Assembly: GCA_963769605.1 (NCBI GenBank)
Contig: CAVYML010000004.1
Span: forward strand, 62,001 to 126,000
DNA from: Fen-1254 sp963769605
Lineage (GTDB): Bacteria; Bacteroidota; Ignavibacteria; UBA10030
Direction of reading: 5' to 3'
Length of the DNA: 64,000 bases
The stretch's first letter is position 1, and every line of letters starts with the position of its first letter. Of this stretch, positions 27,598 through 35,610 are shown one piece after another. Made by a program: the position numbers and the translations under genes. The notes under the pieces are model-generated. The model was not told the origin of the DNA. It worked only from the letters and a program-made list of their open reading frames with translations, and made no database searches.

Positions 27598-27662
27598 ATA
27601 ATTGAAAGAATGAAAGGTTTTGCAGCGATTTTAATCAAGACGGGGTGATGCCGGATTTGGAG

Positions 27663-28250
27663 CTATTTACGAGAATGATCCTTTTGTGATATAAATTTTA
27701 CCGCTGCAGTCATCTGGTTCTGCACGGTATGTACCGATATTGAAAGAATATCGGCAATTTCTTGATAGCTTAACCCATCTATGCGATTCATCCTGAAAAT
27801 AATTTGTCTCTTCTCCGGCAGTTGTCGAATGAGAGATTCAACATCGTTTTTTAATTCTTGGTATAAAATAGAGCCGTCAGCATGAAAATCGGAAATCACA
27901 TTCTGGGTATCGATAGTTTCCATCTCGCTGTAAAACCGGTTTTTGCAATATCGAAGATAATTAAGGGACTGGTTCCTGACCGCAGCGTATAAATATGTTT
28001 TGAGATTCGTCCTTATTTGAATGTCTTCCTTTTTTAGCCATATATGAAGAAACACGTCGGAAACAGTTTCTTCGGCGCTGGGCACGTTTTTTACGAATGA
28101 GAATGCAAAGCGGCATAATGTTGAATAATACTTTTTAAATAAAAGCTTCAGCGCTCCCGGATCGCCGGTCCTCATTCGATTAAATAATTCTTCGTCGCTG
28201 TTGTTCATATCATCAGGTATACGATGGAATAGGTGATACACTCCATTCAT
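27663..28250 (-). CDS. ECF-type RNA polymerase sigma factor
   Basis: The 195-residue protein has sigma region 2 (LFKKYYSTLCRFAFSFVKN ... AEETVSDVFLHIWLKKE) and region 4 with its helix-turn-helix (LPEKRQIIFRMNRIDGLSYQEIADILSISVHTVQNQM), the pattern of FecI-like sigma factors in Bacteroidota. It should direct transcription of the TonB receptor locus. In ordinary loci fecR follows at once; here 3.9 kb, including two ISs, lie between. Taking out the ISs and target duplications leaves a spacer of about 340 bases. The start may be ATG 28250 or the internal ATG 28208. Confidence 0.92.
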   Translation of the reverse strand: MNGVYHLFHRIPDDMNNSDEELFNRMRTGDPGALKLLFKKYYSTLCRFAFSFVKNVPSAEETVSDVFLHIWLKKEDIQIRTNLKTYLYAAVRNQSLNYLRYCKNRFYSEMETIDTQNVISDFHADGSILYQELKNDVESLIRQLPEKRQIIFRMNRIDGLSYQEIADILSISVHTVQNQMTAAVKFISQKDHSRK

Positions 28251-28466
28251 GACTTTGATTGATCCTGTTTCCGAAAATTAAAGCATAAAAAAAATTTTAC
28301 GAAACATTACAGAACAATATTGGAACAAAAGATAAGAACCTCCATCATAAATTATATGAGATTCGTAAAACAGAAATATAAAAAACTTAAGCAAAAATGT
28401 CGGTAAATCGTAATTAAAAAGTCAATTTTAAGTATATTAATTCTATAAACAAGTTCGGAGTTGCAA

Positions 28467-30167
28467 ATGCGATGGAATGATTGGATGAGAATACTTTATA
28501 TATTTATCTTTGCGGCGGTTGGTTTTTGTATTGCGGGTGCGGAAGATAAAATAACGTCCTTCGAGCGGATCACACAGAATCCGCTTGAATATGAGAAAAC
28601 GGAATTCAACATTTCGATTTCTGCGGTCTATAAAAATCCTTATGTTTCAAGCGATATTGAATTGGATATGCATCTCACCGCACCGTCCGGAAAAGAATTT
28701 TTCTTGCCGTGTTATTACGTCTCGGGTGATACGATTTCTTCCCTCTGGAATGCGCGTTTCGCGGCACAGGAGGTCGGAATATATACGTATTCTTTCCTAT
28801 TAATCAGAGGATCACACAAAACAGCAGCCTCAGATACCGATGTGTTTACGGTCTCACCGTCGAATAAAAACGGATTTCTTCACGCAAATAGCTACTGGAC
28901 ACTGAGATACGATTCCGGAAAACTTTTCAGAGGAATCGGAGAAAATGTGGCATGGGAGTCGAGATCGTTTGAAAATCCCAAATGGACGTACGATTATTTC
29001 TTGCCTAAACTTGCTCACGACGGCGCGAACTTTTTTAGAACCTGGATGTGTTCGTGGAATCTTCCGCTTGAATGGCAAAAAGTATCCGGCACGAAGAGGT
29101 ACAGCAATACTGCGGAATACTATAATCCCGGCGGCATTGAGAGAATGGATCAATTAGTCGACATCGCTGATTCACTCGGCCTGTATATCATGCTGACACT
29201 GGAAAGCGGTGGTTCATTAGGAAATGAATTTTGGTACGATATCAGTTCTCAGCGCAGGAGTTCGAAAAATCCTACGGACTTTTTTACTCTCATCAGCGCT
29301 CAGCAAAAATATAAGGATAAACTAAGATATCTCGTTGCAAGATGGGGATATAGCACGGCTCTTGCCTCGTTTGAGTTCTTTAACGAAATAGATAATTCAG
29401 CGTATACTGCTTCGCCGGAGGACAGCGTCATGATCCCTCATGAGGCTGTCATCGAATGGCATGCTGAAATGAGCAGGTATCTTCATGACATAGATCCTTA
29501 TCATCATATAATCACCACGAGTATTTCTCACAGGGATATCATGGGTATGGATATGCTGCCATATATCGATATAAACCAGAAGCATATTTATAAAAATACC
29601 GGGGCGCTTCGGTCTGAAATATTGAGATATACAAGAGAGTATAACAAACCGTATATTATAGGTGAATTCGGTTACGAGTGGGATTGGAATATCGATTTTT
29701 CTACGATTACAACGGGTTTGGAATATGACTTTCAACGCGGGCTTTGGTACGGATTGTTCAGCCCGACTCCGGTTTTACCGATGTCCTGGTGGTGGGAATT
29801 TTTTGACGAGCACAATATGACGTCTTATTTCCGAAGTGTCCGCGAGATAAGCGATCAAATGCTGGAAGCTGGAAAAGGCTCTTTTGAGATGGTTGAAGTG
29901 AAAGCCGATATTATTGAAGCTTACGGAGTGAAATGCGGCGATAAAATTTTTGTTTATCTCCTGAACAATAGTAATTCCGATGTAAAAAGCGGCATGGTGC
30001 TCGATCTTGCAGAAAAAAAATCTTATTATGTCCGGAGCTTCAATCCTTTAAACTGCATCTATAAAAAGATCGGCAGTTCCAGGACAGCAAGACGAGGATT
30101 GCTTGTTCAGAATATCAAATTGAAGCCAAAAGAATCGATTGTCCTGATCTTATCGCCGAAAAATTAA
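28467..30167 (+). CDS. secreted glycoside hydrolase with DUF5060-like and clan-A (GH5-like/DUF4038-type) catalytic domain
   Basis: ATG 28467 has CGGAG six bases upstream and begins a signal peptide (RILYIFIFAAVGFCIAGA). Residues ~30-130 are a beta-sandwich of the DUF5060 kind that often precedes such barrels. The barrel includes ASFEFFNEID (expected acid/base Glu in the N-E pair) and PYIIGEFGYEWDW (expected nucleophile in G-E-F), both typical of clan GH-A retaining enzymes. The C-terminal ~80 residues are beta-rich. The substrate is probably a plant or microbial polysaccharide, but cannot be named. It starts the run of exported proteins to 33151. Confidence 0.78.
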   Translation: MRWNDWMRILYIFIFAAVGFCIAGAEDKITSFERITQNPLEYEKTEFNISISAVYKNPYVSSDIELDMHLTAPSGKEFFLPCYYVSGDTISSLWNARFAAQEVGIYTYSFLLIRGSHKTAASDTDVFTVSPSNKNGFLHANSYWTLRYDSGKLFRGIGENVAWESRSFENPKWTYDYFLPKLAHDGANFFRTWMCSWNLPLEWQKVSGTKRYSNTAEYYNPGGIERMDQLVDIADSLGLYIMLTLESGGSLGNEFWYDISSQRRSSKNPTDFFTLISAQQKYKDKLRYLVARWGYSTALASFEFFNEIDNSAYTASPEDSVMIPHEAVIEWHAEMSRYLHDIDPYHHIITTSISHRDIMGMDMLPYIDINQKHIYKNTGALRSEILRYTREYNKPYIIGEFGYEWDWNIDFSTITTGLEYDFQRGLWYGLFSPTPVLPMSWWWEFFDEHNMTSYFRSVREISDQMLEAGKGSFEMVEVKADIIEAYGVKCGDKIFVYLLNNSNSDVKSGMVLDLAEKKSYYVRSFNPLNCIYKKIGSSRTARRGLLVQNIKLKPKESIVLILSPKN

Positions 30168-30309
30168 CATCGGAAAAAGACGAGTTTATTTTTATGCCTC
30201 TTTGTTGCTTGCATTTCATAGGTGAATACTCCAGATTCTGGTGGTTGGATAAACATTGATTTCCATGTCATTGACCGGTTGATATATGATAACAAGAGAA
30301 AGCCGCTGT

Positions 30310-31620
30310 ATGAATTTGAAAACATTATTATTCGCTGCAGGACTCGTTCTCATTGGAATGAATGGAATGGGAATGATTGGAATGAACGGTCTATTTGCTC
30401 AAAGCGTCTGGCGGCCATTCAGCGATGATAGTCCATGGAACCGGAAGATTCCATCTGACGCCAAGACGGATTCCCAGTCTAACCGGCTCATTGCTGATTT
30501 TGCAAAAGGAGATTTTTTTATAAACATAAACGACTGGTCGATACCGGTGTACTATGTCAATTCCGATTCTGTGCCCGGGGTAAATGTTATTAATTCGCGT
30601 CACGGCATTTATGGAAAGGGCTTTGCCGAACCCAACCGCATTCCCATTCTTCCCGATTTTATTGCCTCACCGCCGGTAGGAGATTTTAGCGACAACCATA
30701 TATGTATCCTCGATACGGCAAAGATGATAGAATGGGGCATGTGGGCGGCTCGCAAGAATAAAGATGGCATTTGGACTACTGGACTCGGCGCTGTAACGGA
30801 TTTAAGAAGCTCCGGCGTTGAGAGACCCTGGTTTGAACAAGAACATGAGTTCGATGCTCACCGGTCACGCGCCAGCGGATTTCCACTGATAGCCGGCCTG
30901 ATCAGGCCGGAGGAAATAAAAGCAGGCCGGATTGAACATGCGCTCGTCTTTGCATATCAGCGCGGGCGGTCGGAATTTTTTATTCCGCCGGCAAGCACGG
31001 CACAAGCAACTACGTATGAAATGAACAACCGGGTCGGAATTCCTATGGGCGGAAGGATTCAACTCGATCCGGCTGTCAATGTGGATACGCTGCGGCTTAC
31101 TCCGGCATGCAAGATCATTGCAAAAGCTTTGCAGGAATACGGCGCCTTTAATGGCGACTATGCCGGTGCAACTGTCCTCTATGCTGATAATTCACCTTCA
31201 GCGCTGAAGCGATGGAAAGCAGTGCTGCAGAAGACAGATTTCGCAGCAATCTTTACGCCGGAATTTATAAGGAAGCATTTCAGAGTCATCGAGCTCGGAA
31301 ATCTATTACCGGGGCAAAACCTGAAAGACGGCAGGATAGGATTTGTTGAGTTTGGTTTCCCCGGTGCAGTGAGTGTCTCAATTGATTGGCTTCAAACTAC
31401 GATAGAATGCGTTGTCGATTCATCCATGGATCTTGCAGATATTAAGCCTGTGTTTAGGACTGCGATGAAAAACTCTCTTGTTTTTATAGACAATATTAAG
31501 CAGGAGAGCGGGAAGTCCGAAGTGAACTTTAATAAAAACTTAACGTACAAAATAGATGTCCCCGGCAAAGCGCCGAAATACTGGATTGTGAAAGTGAAGA
31601 GAAAGAAATTGGTACTGTGA
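30310..31620 (+). CDS. secreted protein of unknown function with SPWNRKIP motif
   Basis: ATG 30310 begins the signal peptide; ATG 30286 would add eight residues. The hydrophobic core contains an unusual Gly-Met-Asn repeat (GMNGMGMIGMNG) encoded by near-repeats of GGAATGA. Mature sequence starts with FSDDSPWNRKIPSDAKTDSQS, a motif I associate with uncharacterised exported proteins, followed by GLIRPEEIKAGRIEHALVFA. The last ~100 residues form an Ig-like or F5/8-like beta domain ending WIVKVKR. No catalytic residues can be assigned. It lies between a glycosidase and an SGNH hydrolase, so a role in carbohydrate processing is likely. Confidence 0.6.
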   Translation: MNLKTLLFAAGLVLIGMNGMGMIGMNGLFAQSVWRPFSDDSPWNRKIPSDAKTDSQSNRLIADFAKGDFFININDWSIPVYYVNSDSVPGVNVINSRHGIYGKGFAEPNRIPILPDFIASPPVGDFSDNHICILDTAKMIEWGMWAARKNKDGIWTTGLGAVTDLRSSGVERPWFEQEHEFDAHRSRASGFPLIAGLIRPEEIKAGRIEHALVFAYQRGRSEFFIPPASTAQATTYEMNNRVGIPMGGRIQLDPAVNVDTLRLTPACKIIAKALQEYGAFNGDYAGATVLYADNSPSALKRWKAVLQKTDFAAIFTPEFIRKHFRVIELGNLLPGQNLKDGRIGFVEFGFPGAVSVSIDWLQTTIECVVDSSMDLADIKPVFRTAMKNSLVFIDNIKQESGKSEVNFNKNLTYKIDVPGKAPKYWIVKVKRKKLVL

Positions 31621-31641
31621 TAATAATTCAAAGGTCAAACA

Positions 31642-32403
31642 ATGCAAACAATTTTTAACCGGCTTTTTAGAAACAAATATGCAATCCAGGCTTGCAGCAT
31701 TTTACATTCGGCTGATATGCGACATTACGGCAGGTGTTGTCTTCTCTTTCTTGTGTTGTTAGCCGGATGCGCGGCGAATCAGCATTTTCTTCATTCAGGA
31801 GAGAGAATAGTTTTCTTCGGGGATTCTATCACCCAGCTTGGCGTGAAGCCGAATGGGTATATCACGCTTGTTCAGGATAGTCTTCGTAAAAATCATAATG
31901 GATCAAATATTGAAGTCATAGGTGCGGGTATCAGCGGCAATAAGGTCCCCGACCTGCAAAAACGGCTTCAAAGGGATGTATTGGATAAACATCCTGCAAT
32001 TGTCGTCATCTATATAGGTATCAACGATGTGTGGCATTGGGTGACCCCGAATCTCAGGGGAACACCGAGGGATACATTTGAATTAGGACTAAAAGAAATT
32101 ATCACGTCTATCAAGAATGCGGGGGGACGGGTCGTTCTTTGCACGCCAAGTGTTATCGGGGAAAAAAATGACGGGACGAATCCTCAAGATGCAATGCTTG
32201 ATGAGTATTCCGATATAAGCCGTCGTGTTGCTCAAGAGACTGGCAGCGTTCTCTGTGATCTCCATAAAGCTTTTAACGAATATTTAAAATCCAATAATCC
32301 GAACAATGAAGAAAAAGGTATTCTGACAGTCGACAGAGTTCATTTGAACGATAGAGGCAATCGTTTCGTAGCTGAGCAGATGCTGAAAATTCTCGATCGA
32401 TAG
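31642..32403 (+). CDS. SGNH/GDSL-type esterase (lipoprotein)
   Basis: The catalytic blocks of SGNH hydrolases are present: FFGDSITQLG (block I Ser), GAGISG (block II Gly), YIGINDVW (block III Asn) and DRVHLNDRG (block V Asp-x-x-His). A lipoprotein signal ending in LLAGC starts at an internal ATG (31717), while ATG 31642 has a weak AAAGG Shine-Dalgarno; the true start is uncertain. Such enzymes remove acetyl or other acyl groups, often from polysaccharides. Its place in the exported cluster fits that use. Confidence 0.8.
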   Translation: MQTIFNRLFRNKYAIQACSILHSADMRHYGRCCLLFLVLLAGCAANQHFLHSGERIVFFGDSITQLGVKPNGYITLVQDSLRKNHNGSNIEVIGAGISGNKVPDLQKRLQRDVLDKHPAIVVIYIGINDVWHWVTPNLRGTPRDTFELGLKEIITSIKNAGGRVVLCTPSVIGEKNDGTNPQDAMLDEYSDISRRVAQETGSVLCDLHKAFNEYLKSNNPNNEEKGILTVDRVHLNDRGNRFVAEQMLKILDR

Positions 32404-32467
32404 TCGATCTGCAATGAGCTTGACGATATACGACGAAAATAAATCAATCATGGAGCGTGGTTTATTG

Positions 32468-33151
32468 ATGAAGAGAATATGCCATTTGTTGTTCGCTGCG
32501 AGTAGTTTGCTATTGATTGTTCCGTTCAGTGAAGCAAATTCGCAGCCTCGCATCGACAGCCAGTTCCGTATTGCACGGCTAAAATACAGCGGCGGCGGCG
32601 ATTGGTATAACGGTCAAACAGAAGAAGTCAATTTGTTAGAATTCATTCAACGGAATACAAATATTGACTGCGACCCGTGCTATGAGTATGTCGATTGTTC
32701 CAGCGACAAAATGTTCAATTATCCTTTCTTGTTTATGACCGGACACGGCAATATTGCATTTTCCGACTTCGAAGTGGAACGGCTGCGGACATATCTGACC
32801 AATGGCGGTTTTCTTTATGCGGACGATGATTACGGAATGGATAAGGCATTTCGGCGTGAGATTAAAAAAATATTTCCTGATAAGGATCTTGTCGAATTAC
32901 CTTTCAGTTATGGGTTGTATCATTGCTTTTTTGATTTTCCTAGGGGCGTACCAAAAACACATGAACACAACGGAAAACCGCCGCAGGGATTCGGAATTTT
33001 TTATCAGGGGCGACTTGTCGTTTATTATACTTATGAATCGAATCCAAGCGACGGCTGGGATGACCCGGATGTGCACGGAGATCCCGAGTCGGTTCGGCAG
33101 GAAGCTCTGCGGTTCGGAACAAATATCGTTGTTTGGGCGCTGACACATTGA
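32468..33151 (+). CDS. exported DUF4159 domain protein
   Basis: The start is placed at ATG 32468, which opens the signal peptide (RICHLLFAASSLLLIVPFSEA); ATG 32450 is an alternative. The body matches DUF4159: RIARLKYSGGGDWYNGQTEEVNLLEFI, PFLFMTGHGNIAFSDFEVERLRTYLTNGGFLYADDDYG, and a C-terminal Arg/Phe-rich segment ending VVWAL. DUF4159 domains resemble ThuA/glutamine-amidotransferase-like folds and have no established activity. It is the last of four exported genes before an insertion sequence. Confidence 0.78.
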   Translation: MKRICHLLFAASSLLLIVPFSEANSQPRIDSQFRIARLKYSGGGDWYNGQTEEVNLLEFIQRNTNIDCDPCYEYVDCSSDKMFNYPFLFMTGHGNIAFSDFEVERLRTYLTNGGFLYADDDYGMDKAFRREIKKIFPDKDLVELPFSYGLYHCFFDFPRGVPKTHEHNGKPPQGFGIFYQGRLVVYYTYESNPSDGWDDPDVHGDPESVRQEALRFGTNIVVWALTH

Positions 33152-33427
33152 TCATTTCAAATGACCAAAGGGTCGTCACGGGAAGCGATACAGGTCTTGA
33201 ATGTAATGTAAAAATGTGTTCGTTAAAGTTTTCATTTATTGAAACTTGCAGGCCATAGAGTTCACATCCGGCGTTCGTATTGTAAATTTCCGTTGAATTA
33301 CGTCAGGGATTGAAAAACATCTCAGATCCTTCGTTCTAATCGTACAAAACGGTTAGTTCAAAATTGACATTTCCTCGCCAATTAGTTAATTTATTTCAGC
33401 ATTCCTCCACCAATGCAGGGTACTATT
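33152..33427. other. spacer ending in the left copy of a 104-bp direct repeat
   Basis: No gene is seen. TCATTTCAAATGA (about 33152-33164) is an odd palindrome just after the DUF4159 stop and may help end the transcript. The last 104 bases (33324-33427) are the left target duplication of the neighbouring IS. Confidence 0.5.
33324..33427 (+). repeat. 104-bp direct repeat, left copy (IS target duplication)
   Basis: Identical, base for base as I read it, to 35299-35402. Its right edge touches the first base of the IS inverted repeat. Very long, variable target duplications are a known property of IS1634-family elements. Confidence 0.92.
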
Positions 33428-33525
33428 CCCGACTTCATACATAAGCTCAAGGGAATCTTCAAATTTCTGCAAATTCACGGCATTATTTAGAAAAGGGCGT
33501 TGTAGTGCCTAATATATAATAGTAC

Positions 33526-33554
33526 TTGACTTTTCATTTTTTCTCTTGTATATT
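33526..33554 (+). promoter_or_regulatory. transposase promoter, nearly leaderless
   Basis: TTGACT (33526-33531) and TATATT (33549-33554) are 17 bases apart. The transposase ATG is at 33560, five bases after the -10 box, so the transcript would begin at or just after the start codon. The design matches the IS at 23951-25618. Confidence 0.6.
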
Positions 33555-33559
33555 ACTCT

Positions 33560-35227
33560 ATGTTTATACGAACGAAAAAAACACCCAACACTGTTAAAAT
33601 TGCCGTGCAGCTTGTCGAAAATGTTCGGTACCTGGTACTAAGGTTCAACAGAAAATTATCCGCCATTTCGGCAATGCACTAAATGAACACGAAGTCGAAA
33701 TGTTAAAGCAACTCGCCCTCCACTATAAAGCGGAACTCGAAAACGGCTCGTCGGAGCCCACATTGTTTGATACCAATACATTAGCCGAATTGACCCAGGC
33801 TCATCGTCCGATCGACGAAGATGATAAACCTCTAAATGTCAATTTAAAGAGTTTAAAAGAAGAAAAACGAATGACGGTTGGTATCCATGAATTCTACGGC
33901 GAGTTATTCAATGAAATAGGTTTTCATCGAGTAGTAGAAAATCCTGCACGAAAGAAAGCATCAGTGCGATTGCTCAAAGAGATGGTGATGGCACGCATCG
34001 CACTGCCTGGAAGTAAACGCCAGAGCGTTGCAATGTTGGAGCGAGAATACGGCATCCAGATCGATGTCAATGCCGTCTACCGAGCAATGGATTATTTGGA
34101 TGAGAAGGCGATCAAGAGAATAGGAGTGCTTGCCTATGAGCACACAACCGGACTTCTCGGGACACCGGTGAATGTGGTATTTTACGATTGTACAACCTTG
34201 TATTTTGAGAGTTTTCAAGAAGATGATTTGAAGAAGAACGGATACAGCAAAGATGGAAAATTCAATCAGGTTCAGGTATTACTTTCTGTGATGGTAACAA
34301 CAAGCGGTTTACCTGTAGGGTATGAGTTATTTGAGGGAAACACATTTGAAGGCAATACGTTAGATAATGCCTTAACAACACTCAAACAGACATATAAAGT
34401 GGAAAAGGTAATATTTGTTGCCGATGCCGCATTATTGAATAAGAATAACATGGCGTTGTTAGAGCAACAGGAGCAAAAATTTATACTTGGCGCACGAATC
34501 AAGAATATGTCGGCAGAGGTTACAAAACAGATATTAGATAAAGAAGCATATACGGTTTTGGATCAAGACGAGAGTACATGTCGGGACATCATGCTGGAAG
34601 ATGGGAAGCACCGGTTGATCGTAACGTATAGTCCAACGCGAGCAGCCAAGGACAGGCATGACAGAGAAAAAGCGATAGAGCAACTCAGTAAACGAATTGG
34701 CAGAAGTAAGAATCCAAAGTCATTATTGTCGAGTTACGGGTATAAGAAGTTTGTGAAACTTGAAGGTGAAGCGAAACTTGTGAGAGATGATGAGAAGATA
34801 CAAGAGGCGGCGCAATGGGATGGCTTGCATGGAATCTGCACGAATATCAAAGACGCCACACCGGCAGAACTTCTTGTGCAGTACAGAGGTTTATGGCAGG
34901 TAGAGGAGACTTTCCGCCTCAGCAAACATGACCTGAGCATGCGTCCGATATTCCATTGGACTGTGCCGAGAATCAAAGCGCATATTGCAATTTGTTTTAT
35001 GGCGTTGGTGTGTGTTCGAAGCGCTGAATACAGAATTGCATTACAGTATAAAAAGTTATCGCCACAGGTTATCAGAGACAGCTTTGTTGGGATTGCAGAT
35101 ATCAATTCTAAAAGATCAGAAGACTAACAAGCTCTATGCATTACCTTCCAAAGCTACGCAGGATGCGAAGAAAATGTATCAAGTATGGGGGTTACGATGG
35201 ACTGACGTTCCGTATCTCGTGAAATAA
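33560..35227 (+). pseudogene. IS1634-family transposase, two frameshifts
   Basis: ATG 33560 gives MFIRTKKTPNTVKIAVQLVENVR; then a base is missing near 33628 and the frame continues as GTKVQQKIIRHFGNALNEHE in another phase, which runs from about 33628 to 35127. A second shift near 35085-35110 leads to LLGLQISILKDQKTNKLYALP and a stop at 35227. The active-site residues are present: Asp in VFYDCTTLYFE, Asp in VADAALLNKN and Glu in WQVEETFRLSKHDL. Both shifts are single-base events. With the target duplications still identical, the frameshifts may be recent, may have pre-dated trans-mobilisation, or may be sequence errors. Confidence 0.85.
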
Positions 35228-35298
35228 TCGTAGTGCCTACGCGAAAAGTTAACTCATTGTATATCAACGTCTTATAAAAATTTATGTATGAAGTCAGG

Positions 35299-35402
35299 AG
35301 ATCCTTCGTTCTAATCGTACAAAACGGTTAGTTCAAAATTGACATTTCCTCGCCAATTAGTTAATTTATTTCAGCATTCCTCCACCAATGCAGGGTACTA
35401 TT
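35299..35402 (+). repeat. 104-bp direct repeat, right copy (IS target duplication)
   Basis: Second copy of 33324-33427. It starts at the base after the IS inverted repeat. It contains a TTGACA but no gene. Confidence 0.92.
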
Positions 35403-35430
35403 TAAACAAAACTCAAGAATTAATGAATAT

Positions 35431-35574
35431 ATGAATTGGATCGATCATGACAATTCGAATAAAGTTTTCATAATGAATGATGAATTCATTGAGCATAGGG
35501 CGGCCAATATGAAATTGCTGCATAGCCTCAGCCTTCTGCGCAAGAATAATGAAAGTCGAATGATTTTAAAATAA
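35431..35574 (+). CDS. short ORF (47 aa) before TonB receptor gene
   Basis: ATG 35431 opens 47 codons (MNWIDHDNSNKVFIMNDEF...) without a clear Shine-Dalgarno. The C-terminal part (HRAANMKLLHSLSLLRKNNES) is helical. It ends 36 bases before the TonB receptor start. It may be a gene remnant or chance. Confidence 0.2.
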   Translation: MNWIDHDNSNKVFIMNDEFIEHRAANMKLLHSLSLLRKNNESRMILK

Positions 35575-35610
35575 TTTGGGTTTAAGTCACATTTGATAGG
35601 GAGAATCAAA

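Larger units (their letters stand above)
33428..35298 (+). mobile_element. IS1634-family insertion sequence (1871 bp)
   Basis: Ends: CCCGACTTCATACATAA at 33428-33444 and the complement of CCTGACTTCATACATAA at 35282-35298 (16 of 17 match). Both ends abut perfect 104-bp direct repeats. The only gene is a DDE transposase with RPIFHWTVPRIKAHIAICF, typical of the IS1634 family. The identical duplications mean a recent insertion, yet the transposase frame is broken twice. Confidence 0.92.

Noticed and set aside
33502..35239. GTAGTGCCTA at both sides of the IS as its terminal repeat
   Set aside because: The two copies are in direct, not inverted, orientation; the true inverted ends lie outside at 33428 and 35298.
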